IMG/VR virus record: IMGVR_UViG_3300031952_000004
Span: 1-64,000 of that record
From: a virus
DNA: 64,000 bases
Reading direction: 5' to 3' (one strand)
In this document: positions 36,298 to 45,689 of the stretch, piece by piece
Numbering within the stretch: the first letter of the stretch is position 1
Layout: each line of letters starts with the position of its first letter
Program-made: the position numbers and the translations under genes
The notes under the pieces: generated by a model
Seen by the model: the letters and a program-made list of their open reading frames with translations, nothing else
What the model was told of the DNA's origin: nothing
Databases searched by the model: none

Positions 36298-37510
36298 ATA
36301 CAAATTTAATTGTCGTAGTGGAGTTTTTGATTTAGTACCATCTACGATTATTGTATTCAAGGCATCAGTAGCAAATTATGCTGCACTTCCTGCTGTGGGT
36401 AATACCATCGGAGATGCAAGAATTACTGAAGACACAGACCATTGGTATTCATGGGATGGTTCTGTTTGGAATGACCAGGGGGTTTTTATAGCATCAAATT
36501 GGGAAAATATAAATGGTCGTCCATCTTCTCCAGTTGCGGATATTGATGATGCTGTTACAAAAAGACATACACAAAATACAGATACTTATTTAGATAATAT
36601 AGTTAAAAATGTTTTATATGTTGATGGGAATAGAACAGATGTTTATACTGCGAATGGTTCGATAACAAAACCATTTAAGAAAATACAAGATGCTATAGAT
36701 GCTGTAACTGCTCCTTCTGCAATTAATAAATATCTTATTGAAATTGCACCAGGTGCTTATTATTCTGATGCATTAGCAATAAATAAAGTTTATATTACTT
36801 TTAGAAGTTGTGGAATTCAAGGAGCAAGAATTTCTGGTGCTATAACAGTAACAAATCCTTCTGACCCTACTCCAGAACAAATTACATTTGTTGGTCTTAG
36901 AATAAGTGGCGGACTTACTTGTTTAGCATCTCATATTTGTATAAATGCAGTAGATTGTAATATAACTGGTTCTGATTGGGTAATGAATCCAACAGTTCCT
37001 ACTGACGACGAATACTTACAGGTATTTGGTGGTCTTTATAATGTAACTACTACCCTTACAAATGTATATACTTATTTAATGGGGGGCGGTTATTATTGTA
37101 CTTTTGTTGCTACAAATAAAGAATTTAATATAAATAATGCAGATATAAATGACCCATTCCAAGTTACTTTGAATGGAACAGTTATAGCTTCTGCTTATGG
37201 TGATAGAACAGGTAATTCAAAATTTATTGTAAATGCTGGGGCAACTTTAAATATCGATGCAGACACCGAAGGTGGTTCAGTTTTAACTTTAGACCCAGCA
37301 GCAATATTAAATAGAACTACAATAGCAGCAAATATAAAAAATATTCCAGCAGGTACAATTTCTTCAACTAACGTTCAAGATGCTATTAACGAATTAGATG
37401 GCGAAGTATTAAATGCAATTAAATCTACTGCTGGTGGAGATTGGAAAAAAGTTACAGCAATAGAATACAATCCAGCAACTGGAAATTTAAGAGTTAGTTA
37501 CGAAGAATAA
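36284..37510 (+). CDS. Beta-helix tail fibre/appendage protein (408 aa)
   Basis: Residues 20-90 are a carbohydrate-module-like stretch (AALPAVGNTIGDARITEDTD, HWYSWDGSVW), common at the start of fibre proteins; 115-330 read as pectin-lyase-like rungs (TKPFKKIQDAIDAVTAPSAI, YLIEIAPGAYYSDALAINKV); the end is STAGGDWKKVTAIEYNPATG. That ending is shared with the next two genes. Probable receptor-binding or fibre component. AAGGAGGCAACCAAAA upstream. Confidence 0.75.
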   Translation: MSQYKYKFNCRSGVFDLVPSTIIVFKASVANYAALPAVGNTIGDARITEDTDHWYSWDGSVWNDQGVFIASNWENINGRPSSPVADIDDAVTKRHTQNTDTYLDNIVKNVLYVDGNRTDVYTANGSITKPFKKIQDAIDAVTAPSAINKYLIEIAPGAYYSDALAINKVYITFRSCGIQGARISGAITVTNPSDPTPEQITFVGLRISGGLTCLASHICINAVDCNITGSDWVMNPTVPTDDEYLQVFGGLYNVTTTLTNVYTYLMGGGYYCTFVATNKEFNINNADINDPFQVTLNGTVIASAYGDRTGNSKFIVNAGATLNIDADTEGGSVLTLDPAAILNRTTIAANIKNIPAGTISSTNVQDAINELDGEVLNAIKSTAGGDWKKVTAIEYNPATGNLRVSYEE

Positions 37511-37552
37511 GATAAAAGATAATATACTATTTTTTAAAGAGATGAAATAAAA

Positions 37553-38941
37553 ATGGCAATCAAACAAGAAATTCTTACTAAACAATATATTATTGTAGAT
37601 GGAGTTGCCTACGCTAGAACTTCTACAGGAATTAACGCTGCAATAGACGCTTTAGGAAGTTCAGGCGGAGAAGTTTTTTTAACAAAAGGAGATTATGATA
37701 TTACTTCTTCTATATTAATCGATTATAATAATACTACTATAGAAGGAGTTGGTGATGGAACTAGATTATTAGCTACAAATAGAGCAACTTTTGATGATGC
37801 TACAGGTACTCTTTCCGAAGGAGATACAATAACAGGAGGAGTTAATTCATATACTGCTATAGTCGCTAAAATAACTTATAATACAGCGACAACAGGAATT
37901 ATTTGGTATAGAAGTTTATCAAATATATTAGATTTTGAAGACAATGAAGTTCTTAGTAGTGGAGCTAATAATATTACTTTAAATATAACTCCAACTCAAC
38001 CAAATTTTCTTTGTTTAGATTTTAATGGTAAAAATAATTGTAAAATTTCAAATTTAAGAATTATAGGTGGTAGATTTAATACAGCATCAGTAGGTGCTAT
38101 TGGCGGAGGTTTTTGCGAATACGATGTAATAGATAATATTACAATAGAATATTTATATAACGAGAATACAGCAGCTGCTGTATTAAGTGCTGCTTGGGCT
38201 AATTATTATACTATACAAAATTGTAGAATTAAAAATTGCGAAAGTGTTGCAATAGCAGGTGGGGCAGGTGTAGAGAATAGACTTATAATTATTAATAATA
38301 TTATTACAGGGGGATGTAATTACTATGCTATAGGTGGCTATTTGGAACATTCTATTGTGAAAGGTAATACTATTAGAAATACTACAGGAGTAGGCATTCA
38401 AATAACTTCTCATGAACATAATACAATATCTAATAATAGTATAGAAACTTGCGGAAATATAGGAATTTCTATATGGTCTAATTACAATACAATCGTAGGT
38501 AATACTATTAGCGATACAGCTTCAGGATATGCTGATATAAAAATAATTAATGATTATAACATAATTATAGGCAATAATTGTTATGGAGATGGTACATCGG
38601 ATATAGGTATATGGCTTGACGAAGCTGATTATTGTATTGTAGAAGGTAACTATACTGAAAATCATGATATAGCAGGTATACAAATAGATTCAGATTGCGA
38701 TAATAATTCTATAGCAGGTAATATTTGTAAAGATTCTATTCCATATATAAATAATGGAACGAATGGAAAATTTTTTATTCAAGATTCTCTATCTGATGGT
38801 ACTAATAATGTAAAAATTTCAGAAATGAAATCTATAATCGACGGAGGAATTACTTCTACTGCAGGTGGAGATGAGAAAAAAATAACATCTATGACTTATA
38901 ATCCAACTACAGGAAAAATTTCGGTTAATTATCAAGAATAA
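37553..38941 (+). CDS. Right-handed beta-helix fibre/spike protein (462 aa)
   Basis: Residues 25-70 carry the typical pectate-lyase-like N-cap (AIDALGSSGGEVFLTKGDYD, then TTIEGVGDGTRLLAT). Residues 140-400 have repeated NosD-like rungs of N-x-I-x-x-N type (NTIRNTTGVGIQITS, NSIETCGNIGISIWS, NTISDTASGYADIKI). The C-terminal STAGGDEKKITSMTYNPTTG matches the previous gene. A polysaccharide-binding or depolymerising spike is likely; catalytic residues cannot be named. Confidence 0.82.
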   Translation: MAIKQEILTKQYIIVDGVAYARTSTGINAAIDALGSSGGEVFLTKGDYDITSSILIDYNNTTIEGVGDGTRLLATNRATFDDATGTLSEGDTITGGVNSYTAIVAKITYNTATTGIIWYRSLSNILDFEDNEVLSSGANNITLNITPTQPNFLCLDFNGKNNCKISNLRIIGGRFNTASVGAIGGGFCEYDVIDNITIEYLYNENTAAAVLSAAWANYYTIQNCRIKNCESVAIAGGAGVENRLIIINNIITGGCNYYAIGGYLEHSIVKGNTIRNTTGVGIQITSHEHNTISNNSIETCGNIGISIWSNYNTIVGNTISDTASGYADIKIINDYNIIIGNNCYGDGTSDIGIWLDEADYCIVEGNYTENHDIAGIQIDSDCDNNSIAGNICKDSIPYINNGTNGKFFIQDSLSDGTNNVKISEMKSIIDGGITSTAGGDEKKITSMTYNPTTGKISVNYQE

Positions 38942-39001
38942 TTTTTAAAGATAAAAAGATAAAAGATATTATATAATATCTAAAAATGGAGGAAAATAAA
39001 T

Positions 39002-39574
39002 ATGGCTATTCTAACAATTACATTCAATCCTCTCGATGGTTCTACTGCTATTGTAAATGCTAGTACTGCGGATTCTAAAGCTGTCGTAGCTTTAGCTGAT
39101 GCTTCTACTGGTATTGTGAACGCAAGTACTGCTGATTCTAAAGCGGTTGTAGGTCTTGCCGACGCAAGTACTGCAGAAGTTGATGCTCAAACAGGTATCA
39201 CTAATGCTTCTACTGCAGATAGCAAGGCTGTTGTAGCTTTAGCGGATGCTAGCACTGGTATCGTTAATGCAAGTACAGCAGATTCTAAAGCGGTTGTCGC
39301 TTTAGCTGACGCTTCTACTGCTGAAGTCGATGCACAGACTGGTATTACTAACGCTTCTACAGCAGACTCTAAAGCAGTCGTTGCTTTAGCGGATGCATCT
39401 ACAGCTGTTGTAAATGCTAGTACTGCAGATAGTAAAGCAACAATAGCAAAAGCTGAAGCTGATTCTGCTATCGGTTCTGAACCTTCTGCTGGTCAATATA
39501 TTGTGACCGATATAAAAAGAGACGCAACTGGTTCGATAGTGGTTGATTACAACGATAGTGCCATAGGTTCTTGA
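39002..39574 (+). CDS. Ala/Ser/Thr-rich heptad-repeat protein (190 aa)
   Basis: Six copies of ASTADSKAVV alternate with ALADASTGIVN or ALADASTAEVDAQTGITN; every unit is a multiple of seven residues, so the protein should form a long coiled coil or fibre shaft. The C-terminus (GQYIVTDIKRDATGSIVVDY) is related to the ends of the two preceding fibre genes. Codons for the identical repeats differ from copy to copy. Probably a trimeric shaft of the adsorption apparatus. Confidence 0.75.
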   Translation: MAILTITFNPLDGSTAIVNASTADSKAVVALADASTGIVNASTADSKAVVGLADASTAEVDAQTGITNASTADSKAVVALADASTGIVNASTADSKAVVALADASTAEVDAQTGITNASTADSKAVVALADASTAVVNASTADSKATIAKAEADSAIGSEPSAGQYIVTDIKRDATGSIVVDYNDSAIGS

Positions 39575-39596
39575 TAGACAAGGACTTATGTAAATA

Positions 39597-39620
39597 GAGG
39601 GGAGATTAATTTCTCCCCTC
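39597..39620 (+). other. GC-rich hairpin after the repeat-protein gene
   Basis: GAGGGGAGA (39597-39605), TTAATT loop, TCTCCCCTC (39612-39620). Nine-pair stem without a U-tract; similar hairpins follow the capsid and tail-tube genes, so these may stabilise or partly terminate highly expressed mRNAs. Confidence 0.65.
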
Positions 39621-39631
39621 CCAAAGAAAAA

Positions 39632-40252
39632 ATGATTAAAACAGAATTTAAAGAATATCAGAAAAAATGGGAAGAAGCAAATCAAGAACATCGTAAAGAA
39701 TATTTAAAAAATTATTGTAAAATTAATAAAGAGAAAATTAATGCTCGTAGCAAAAAACATTATCAGGAGCATAAAGAAGAATATCAAGAGAACCATAAAG
39801 AATATTACGAAACACATAAAGAAGAACATTCTAAAAAAGCAAAAGAATATTATTTAAAGAATAAAAATAAAATTAAAGTGCAACATAGAGATTATTATCA
39901 AAATAATAAAGATAAAATTGTTAAACAACGTAATCAAAGACTTAAAGTAGATTTTAAATTTAGAATTAGAAAAAATTTAAATAGAAGATTGCATCATGCT
40001 TTAAAAGGCGAAATTAAATCAATTTCAGTAACAAAGTTAATTGGTTGTTCTTTGAAATTTTTAAAGAATCATTTAGAATTTCAATTCAAATCTGGTATGT
40101 CTTGGTCTAATTACGGTAAATGGCATGTAGACCATATCAGACCTTGTGCTAAATTTGATTTATCCAAGTCCGAAGAACAATGTAAATGTTTTCATTATAC
40201 TAATCTTCAACCTTTGTGGGCTAGAGATAATTTAAGTAAGAATAAATATTAA
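39632..40252 (+). CDS. HNH endonuclease, Lys/Tyr-rich type, copy 1
   Basis: 206 residues: residues 1-115 are a very charged helical array (repeats of HKEEYQENHKEYYETHKEEH type), then FRIRKNLNRRLHHALKGEIK, and the catalytic module KWHVDHIRPCAKFDLSKSEE ending FHYTNLQPLWARDNLSKNK. D-H and the N of NLQPLW form the HNH site. Three near relatives lie at 40848, 42517 and 56438. Free-standing homing endonuclease between late genes. Confidence 0.85.
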   Translation: MIKTEFKEYQKKWEEANQEHRKEYLKNYCKINKEKINARSKKHYQEHKEEYQENHKEYYETHKEEHSKKAKEYYLKNKNKIKVQHRDYYQNNKDKIVKQRNQRLKVDFKFRIRKNLNRRLHHALKGEIKSISVTKLIGCSLKFLKNHLEFQFKSGMSWSNYGKWHVDHIRPCAKFDLSKSEEQCKCFHYTNLQPLWARDNLSKNKY

Positions 40253-40262
40253 AAGAATAAAT

Positions 40263-40832
40263 ATGACCGATTTAAAAAATATAACAATGGTATGTGCACA
40301 TCCTGATGATGAAGTTATTTTTGGTTGGTTGGTATTAAAACAAGCATCTAAAATCATAACAGTTGTTGGTAGTTCTAAATATGATACCTATCATCCGAAA
40401 TGGAGAGATATGGTTTTAGAAGAAATGGGAAAATTTTTAGGCATCGAAGTTATTAATTTACATTATGAAGATTGTATTTGTAGACTTCCAGAGAATGAAA
40501 TAGAAATATTGTTTGAAAAATTAAAAGAAGTAACTAAAGATTCTGAAATTATTTTCACACATAATGAACATGGCGATTATGGGCATCCAGACCATAAACT
40601 TTTATTTCAATTAGTAATGAGATTAAATAAAAGAGTAATGGTAAGTAATATTACTAATTTTACAAAAGATGCAATTAATCATGCATCCGTAAAAGTTACA
40701 GGTAAAGAAATTAAAAAATGTATAAATGATTTAGATTTCTACGAAAAATGTCATAAAATTTACGATAAAAATGCTAGTTGGACTTGGGGGAATCCTCCAA
40801 TAAAAAAAGCAATATTAGTAGAAAAAATCTGA
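40263..40832 (+). CDS. PIG-L/LmbE family deacetylase
   Basis: 189 residues with AHPDDE at 12-17 (VCAHPDDEVIFGW) and a distal HGDYGHPDHK near 105-112, the zinc-binding motifs of the PIG-L/LmbE family. These enzymes remove acetyl groups from GlcNAc-type sugars. The gene after next encodes a glycosyltransferase, so together they may modify a host surface glycan or a virion glycan. An HNH gene sits on each side. Confidence 0.88.
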   Translation: MTDLKNITMVCAHPDDEVIFGWLVLKQASKIITVVGSSKYDTYHPKWRDMVLEEMGKFLGIEVINLHYEDCICRLPENEIEILFEKLKEVTKDSEIIFTHNEHGDYGHPDHKLLFQLVMRLNKRVMVSNITNFTKDAINHASVKVTGKEIKKCINDLDFYEKCHKIYDKNASWTWGNPPIKKAILVEKI

Positions 40833-40847
40833 AAGTAGGGAGAAAAA

Positions 40848-41486
40848 GTGCCTTTAAAAGATTTACAAGCAAGAAAAGAATATAACAGAATGTATCGTAA
40901 GACCCATAGAGAACTACGTAAAAAATGGGCAGAGTCTTATCGTGAAAGGCATAAAGAATACGATAAAAAATATCGTAAAAATAATGTAGAACGAAAACAT
41001 AAATATGATAAGGATTATTATAAAAATAATAAAAAAAGAATTTTAAAAAGAAATAAAATTTATTTTATAAATAACAAAGAAAAAATTAATCAAAATAATC
41101 GAAATTGGTATCAGCTAAATAAAGAAAAAGTAAAGAAATATGTTAGAAAATATAATTATAATAAATATATTATCGATATTAATTATCGAATAAGATGTAA
41201 TTTAAGACATAGGATTTGGGGTGCTTTAAAATATAATTATAAATCTATTTCTACAATGATTTTAATCGGATGTTCTTTGAAAAAATTAAAACAGCATTTA
41301 AAATCTCAATTTTTAGAAGGCATGTCTTGGAACAACTACGGTAAATGGCATATAGACCATATCAGACCTTGTGCTTCGTTTGATTTAAGTAAACCTAAAG
41401 AACAAAAGAAATGTTTTAATTATACAAACTTACAACCTTTATGGGCGAAAGATAATTTAAGAAAGAAGGATAAATATGATAGGTAA
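40848..41486 (+). CDS. HNH endonuclease, Lys/Tyr-rich type, copy 2
   Basis: GTG start after TAGGGAGAAAAA; 212 residues. Charged helical N-terminal half (RHKEYDKKYRKNNVERKHKY), then YRIRCNLRHRIWGALKYNYK, and the module KWHIDHIRPCASFDLSKPKE ending NYTNLQPLWAKDNLRKK. Its last 11 bases overlap the glycosyltransferase start. Confidence 0.85.
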   Translation: MPLKDLQARKEYNRMYRKTHRELRKKWAESYRERHKEYDKKYRKNNVERKHKYDKDYYKNNKKRILKRNKIYFINNKEKINQNNRNWYQLNKEKVKKYVRKYNYNKYIIDINYRIRCNLRHRIWGALKYNYKSISTMILIGCSLKKLKQHLKSQFLEGMSWNNYGKWHIDHIRPCASFDLSKPKEQKKCFNYTNLQPLWAKDNLRKKDKYDR

Positions 41487-42513
41487 AATTACTCATTGGT
41501 CGAATTGGGCTCCTCGTAGGTCTGGGTTATACGAATGTACGAGAGACCAAATTTTTTATGAGAGAAAACAAGGAATTGATTCTCGTCTCGCAATTACAGA
41601 AACTGAGAATCCTCCAGAAACAATGGTTGATGATTGGTTAAGACCGATTTCATGGAAAGAAACTGAAGATTCAATTTTATTCGTAATTCATAGAGGTCTT
41701 CCTAAAGAATTAGAAGATTTAAAAAAGCCAAACATTATGATTATACATGGTAATGTAGAATTTCTTGTTCTTGAAGAAATTTTTAGTCATGCAGAAAAGC
41801 AAGCAATCAATACTCACGTGAATTTAATTTCTGGGTGTAATGCTTCTGTTTCAGTTAATCGACATGACTACGATATATATAAACTTTATGACCCAAAAGA
41901 TAAATTAACTATAATCCATGATGCCATAGATATTGAAAGATATACTGCCGAAGGTAATCAATATCCTTATTTTCATCATCCTCAAATATTGTGGGCAGAT
42001 TCATTAAGACCTACAAAGTTTCCAATGCATATTATTTGGGCTATGAATGAAATTGTTAAACAAATACCAAATGCGAGATTAACAATTGTTGGATTAGATT
42101 TATTAAGTATTTTAACATTTCGAAATTTAATTTTACGTAGTCCTAATCAACATCTTGCAGCCAACATAGAGAATATTCAATTTTTGACAAACGATAATCC
42201 TTCTTATTTTAGAGGAGCCGATATTTTGTTTAATTCTAATATAGCAGGTATTCCGTCAAGAGTCGAACTCGAGGCTATGGCGTGTGGTTGTCAAGTAGTT
42301 GGTTATGGAGATTTTACGAAGTGGACAGCAAAACCCTTTGATATTAAATCAATCGCAGAACAGATAATAAAATGTTGGGAATCTATAAAAGATAGAAAAG
42401 AAGAAGCAAGACAAGAAGCAAGACAATACGTATTAGACAATCACAATATGGAAAAACAAGTAAAAGAGAAATATATTCCTTTATATAATAAGATTCTTTC
42501 GGAGAAAAAATAA
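41476..42513 (+). CDS. Glycosyltransferase, GT-B fold (group 1)
   Basis: 345 residues. N-terminal WSNWAPRRSGLYECTRDQIF is an acceptor-side loop as in GT4 enzymes; the donor side has NARLTIVGLDLLSILTFRNL and GIPSRVELEAMACGCQVVGY near 258-277, where E-x-x-x-x-E-A-x-A-C-G nearly matches the EX7E region. ILWADSLRPTKFPMHIIWAM is the start of the second Rossmann domain. Within a fibre cluster it likely glycosylates virion fibres or host glycans. Overlaps the preceding HNH gene, hinting at recent insertion. Confidence 0.85.
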   Translation: MIGKITHWSNWAPRRSGLYECTRDQIFYERKQGIDSRLAITETENPPETMVDDWLRPISWKETEDSILFVIHRGLPKELEDLKKPNIMIIHGNVEFLVLEEIFSHAEKQAINTHVNLISGCNASVSVNRHDYDIYKLYDPKDKLTIIHDAIDIERYTAEGNQYPYFHHPQILWADSLRPTKFPMHIIWAMNEIVKQIPNARLTIVGLDLLSILTFRNLILRSPNQHLAANIENIQFLTNDNPSYFRGADILFNSNIAGIPSRVELEAMACGCQVVGYGDFTKWTAKPFDIKSIAEQIIKCWESIKDRKEEARQEARQYVLDNHNMEKQVKEKYIPLYNKILSEKK

Positions 42514-42516
42514 AAT

Positions 42517-43140
42517 ATGATTAGAAAAGAGTATAATAAAATTTATTATCAAAAACATAGAAAAAAAATATTAAAAAGATTAAAAAAATATCAAAAAACT
42601 CATAAACAACAATATAAAGAATATTATGAAAAAAATAGAATAAAAATATTGAAACAACATAGACAATATATAAAGAATCATCAAGAACAAAGAAAAGAAT
42701 ATATGAAAGAATATAATCAAGAATACAATTTAAAATATAAATCAAAAAGAAAGAAATATAATAAAAAATATAAAAAATTAAATAGAAAACAAATTAATAA
42801 TAGAGAAAGATTTTTATATAAAACAGATATTAATTATAAATTAGCTAAAAATTTAAGAAATAGATTGGGACAAGTAATAAAAAATAATTCTAAATTTATT
42901 TCTGTTATAAAATTAATTGGTTGCTCTGTTAAATTTTTAAAACAATATTTAGAATTACAATTCGAACCAAGTATGACCTGGAATAATTACGGTAAATGGC
43001 ATGTAGACCATATCAGACCTTGTGCAAGTTTTGATTTAAGTAAAGAATCTGAACAAAAGAAATGTTTTCATTATACCAATCTTCAACCTTTATGGGCTAA
43101 AGAAAATATCAGTAAAGGGAGCAAAGAAAAATGGGAATAA
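42517..43140 (+). CDS. HNH endonuclease, Lys/Tyr-rich type, copy 3
   Basis: 207 residues with the same plan as copies 1 and 2: KHRKKILKRLKKYQKTHKQQ helical half, NYKLAKNLRNRLGQVIKNNS, and KWHVDHIRPCASFDLSKESE ending HYTNLQPLWAKENISKGSK. Extremely A-rich. Overlaps the next fibre gene by 10 bases. Confidence 0.85.
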   Translation: MIRKEYNKIYYQKHRKKILKRLKKYQKTHKQQYKEYYEKNRIKILKQHRQYIKNHQEQRKEYMKEYNQEYNLKYKSKRKKYNKKYKKLNRKQINNRERFLYKTDINYKLAKNLRNRLGQVIKNNSKFISVIKLIGCSVKFLKQYLELQFEPSMTWNNYGKWHVDHIRPCASFDLSKESEQKKCFHYTNLQPLWAKENISKGSKEKWE

Positions 43141-43652
43141 ATACCCAAACATTATATCAATTAAGTACTAATACTTGGAAAAAAATATATGAAACTACTT
43201 TAACAGATGCAGCAACAAGTGTAACTATATCTTCTTTAGATGGAAATACTGATGAAGAATATAGATTAATAATAAGAGCTACAAATTCAAACATATCTGA
43301 TTCGAATATAGGTATAAGACCAAATAACGATTCTGGTAGTAATTATGGTTATCAATATTTATACGGAAATGATACTACAATAGGTGCAGCAAGAACTACA
43401 TTTAATTATTTTAGATTAGGTGCTTATTTTTATAGAAATTTTAGCGATACCTTAATTCACGCTAAAAGCGGTTATGTAAGAACTGCTATTACCACATATC
43501 TTACAAAGGATGAAAGTACTATATTTATAATAGGTACATTCGGTCAAGTATGGAATAATACAGCCGATAATATAACATCAGTGGTTATTGTGTCCGATGC
43601 AACAAATGGTTTAGGAATAGGTACAGTAATAGAATTGTGGAAAAAAATTTAA
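43131..43652 (+). CDS. Single-domain fibre protein (173 aa)
   Basis: One copy of a roughly 150-residue beta domain: WKKIYETTLTDAATSVTISS, LDGNTDEEYRL, GSNYGYQYLYG, HAKSGYVRTAI, GQVWNNTADNITSVVI, ending IELWKKI. Two more copies occur in the next gene. The layout resembles phage tail-fibre or collar-type beta-sandwich domains. Overlaps the HNH gene upstream. Confidence 0.75.
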   Translation: MGINTQTLYQLSTNTWKKIYETTLTDAATSVTISSLDGNTDEEYRLIIRATNSNISDSNIGIRPNNDSGSNYGYQYLYGNDTTIGAARTTFNYFRLGAYFYRNFSDTLIHAKSGYVRTAITTYLTKDESTIFIIGTFGQVWNNTADNITSVVIVSDATNGLGIGTVIELWKKI

Positions 43653-43664
43653 AGAGGAATAATT

Positions 43665-45674
43665 ATGTCTATTCAACAATTAAAAGGCTTCATTAATAAC
43701 GATTATAAAACAATTTATGATAGTGGAGAATTAGTTTTAAAAGAATTAGATTATATGGAGTATTCTTCGGACGCAAATGCTCAGGCTGCGTATGTAAATG
43801 GTACTAAGACTACTAATGTTATAAGCAATGCTGTTACCGAAACAGGTTCTGGAGGATTGGGAGATTGGGATAATCAAGAATATCGTTCTGCCCAGATTTT
43901 CACATTAACTACTCCTACTACAATAATAAGTTTTCAAGTAAGACTATATAATGGTCAAGGGGTAACAGGGAATATAGTAGGTAGGATAGAAACTACAAGT
44001 GGTGGTTTTCCTACTGGAACTTTAGCCAATGCTAATCTGACAAAAGTTATTGTTCCTACTGGGGCATTACAAACTGTTACATTTGATACTCCTGCAACTT
44101 TAGCTGCAGGAACTTATGCCTTAAAAATAAATTGTGATAATCAAGCACAGGGTATACATCTTTCTGTAGCGTGGTCTGGTGATAATATTCCAAATTCAAA
44201 TGCTCAACAATCTGTTGATGGTGTTTGGAATAATTATGCTAACAGCGATTTCTGTATGCTTCTTACGGTTGAAGCCCTGCAATGTTTTTCCGAATCCACT
44301 ATTAAAACTCAAGGTTCTTATTCTCTTGGAGTGAGTGCTTATAAGACGGATAGTTTAAATGAAACTCTTACTCGCACAGTCTCACCAACAATAAATTTAA
44401 CAGGAGTAAATACTCTTAAATTTGATATTTATGCTTTAAGGACTGGAGCAAATATAAAAATAGGTATACATGATTCAGGTGGAACCACTACCGAAAAAAC
44501 CTATACAGTATTAGTGGCAAATACTTGGGAAACTGTAACTTGGGATATATCAGGAGTTAGCGATGCAAATAAAGATGCAATAGATTCTATTATAATTACA
44601 ATAGTAAATGCCGATGCAGCAAATACATTTTATATAGATAATTTTTATATGGATATTGCAGGAACTGTAAGAGGAACATCTTTAACTATTTCAGGATTAG
44701 ATGGAAATACTGATGAAGAATATATTTTAATTTGTCGTTTTATTGACGACGATACCACAGGTGGTTATTATCTTCGTTTTAATAACGATAGCGGAAATAA
44801 TTATGGTTATCAATATATAAAAGGTTCATCTTCTACTGCATCAGCAGTAAGAGATACATCAGAAGCACAAATAGATTTAGGTTATACTAATACAGATGGT
44901 AATATTTGTTTTTCTAAACATTTAATTCATGTTAAAAGTGGTTATGTGAGAACAGTAATAAGTGAATCAGCAGAAGACATAGCAACGACCACAGTAACAA
45001 ACATTAAAGAAATAGGTCAAGTTTGGAATAATACAGTCGATAATATAACATCAATAGTTATTGGTGCATTAAATGATAAAATAAATATTGGTTCAAGAAT
45101 TATTCTTCTAAAAAAAGCAAATATAATTGGTTCTGGTTCTGGAATAAAAAATATAATAGCTGGTACAAGAAAAGGAAGTTGGGAAAGAATTTATTCTACT
45201 ACTTTAACAGAAGCAGCAACAAGTGTAACTATATCTTCTTTAGATGGTAATACAGATATTTTATATAGATTGAGAGTAAGAGGAATAGGAGTTAGACCAG
45301 ATACTAATGTAATTGATGTATTAGCAAATGGAATAACGAGTGCTGTTTATGGTTATCAATATGTGTCAGGAAATAATGATACTGTTGCTTCATCAAGAGG
45401 TACTGGAGAAACAGAGTGGAGGGCAGCTTACTTTTCAGATAATAAACAATGTATGTTTGAAACTTTAATTTATGCTAAATCTGGTTATGTAAGAACTGCT
45501 TTATCTACTTCGATTAGGGATATATCTGGAACTACAATAACTGCAATATATCAGTATGGATTTGTTTGGAATAATACAGTAGATAATCTCACTTCTTTAG
45601 TGTTAATAAGTCCTTATGGTTCTTATATAGGTATAGGTACATATATAATTTTAGAAAAATTAGTTTTATCATAA
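43665..45674 (+). CDS. Multi-domain tail fibre protein (669 aa)
   Basis: Residues about 30-200 are a beta-sandwich resembling choice-of-anchor domains (WDNQEYRSAQIFTLTTPTTI, then LAAGTYALKINCDNQAQGIH); about 210-340 a carbohydrate-binding-like domain (TINLTGVNTLKFDIYALRTG); about 345-490 and 505-669 are two copies of the domain found alone in the previous gene (SGLDGNTDEEY, NYGYQYIKG, VKSGYVRTVI, VWNNTVDNITSIVI). A receptor-binding fibre is the likely role. Confidence 0.8.
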   Translation: MSIQQLKGFINNDYKTIYDSGELVLKELDYMEYSSDANAQAAYVNGTKTTNVISNAVTETGSGGLGDWDNQEYRSAQIFTLTTPTTIISFQVRLYNGQGVTGNIVGRIETTSGGFPTGTLANANLTKVIVPTGALQTVTFDTPATLAAGTYALKINCDNQAQGIHLSVAWSGDNIPNSNAQQSVDGVWNNYANSDFCMLLTVEALQCFSESTIKTQGSYSLGVSAYKTDSLNETLTRTVSPTINLTGVNTLKFDIYALRTGANIKIGIHDSGGTTTEKTYTVLVANTWETVTWDISGVSDANKDAIDSIIITIVNADAANTFYIDNFYMDIAGTVRGTSLTISGLDGNTDEEYILICRFIDDDTTGGYYLRFNNDSGNNYGYQYIKGSSSTASAVRDTSEAQIDLGYTNTDGNICFSKHLIHVKSGYVRTVISESAEDIATTTVTNIKEIGQVWNNTVDNITSIVIGALNDKINIGSRIILLKKANIIGSGSGIKNIIAGTRKGSWERIYSTTLTEAATSVTISSLDGNTDILYRLRVRGIGVRPDTNVIDVLANGITSAVYGYQYVSGNNDTVASSRGTGETEWRAAYFSDNKQCMFETLIYAKSGYVRTALSTSIRDISGTTITAIYQYGFVWNNTVDNLTSLVLISPYGSYIGIGTYIILEKLVLS

Positions 45675-45689
45675 AAAGGAGAAATAAAA

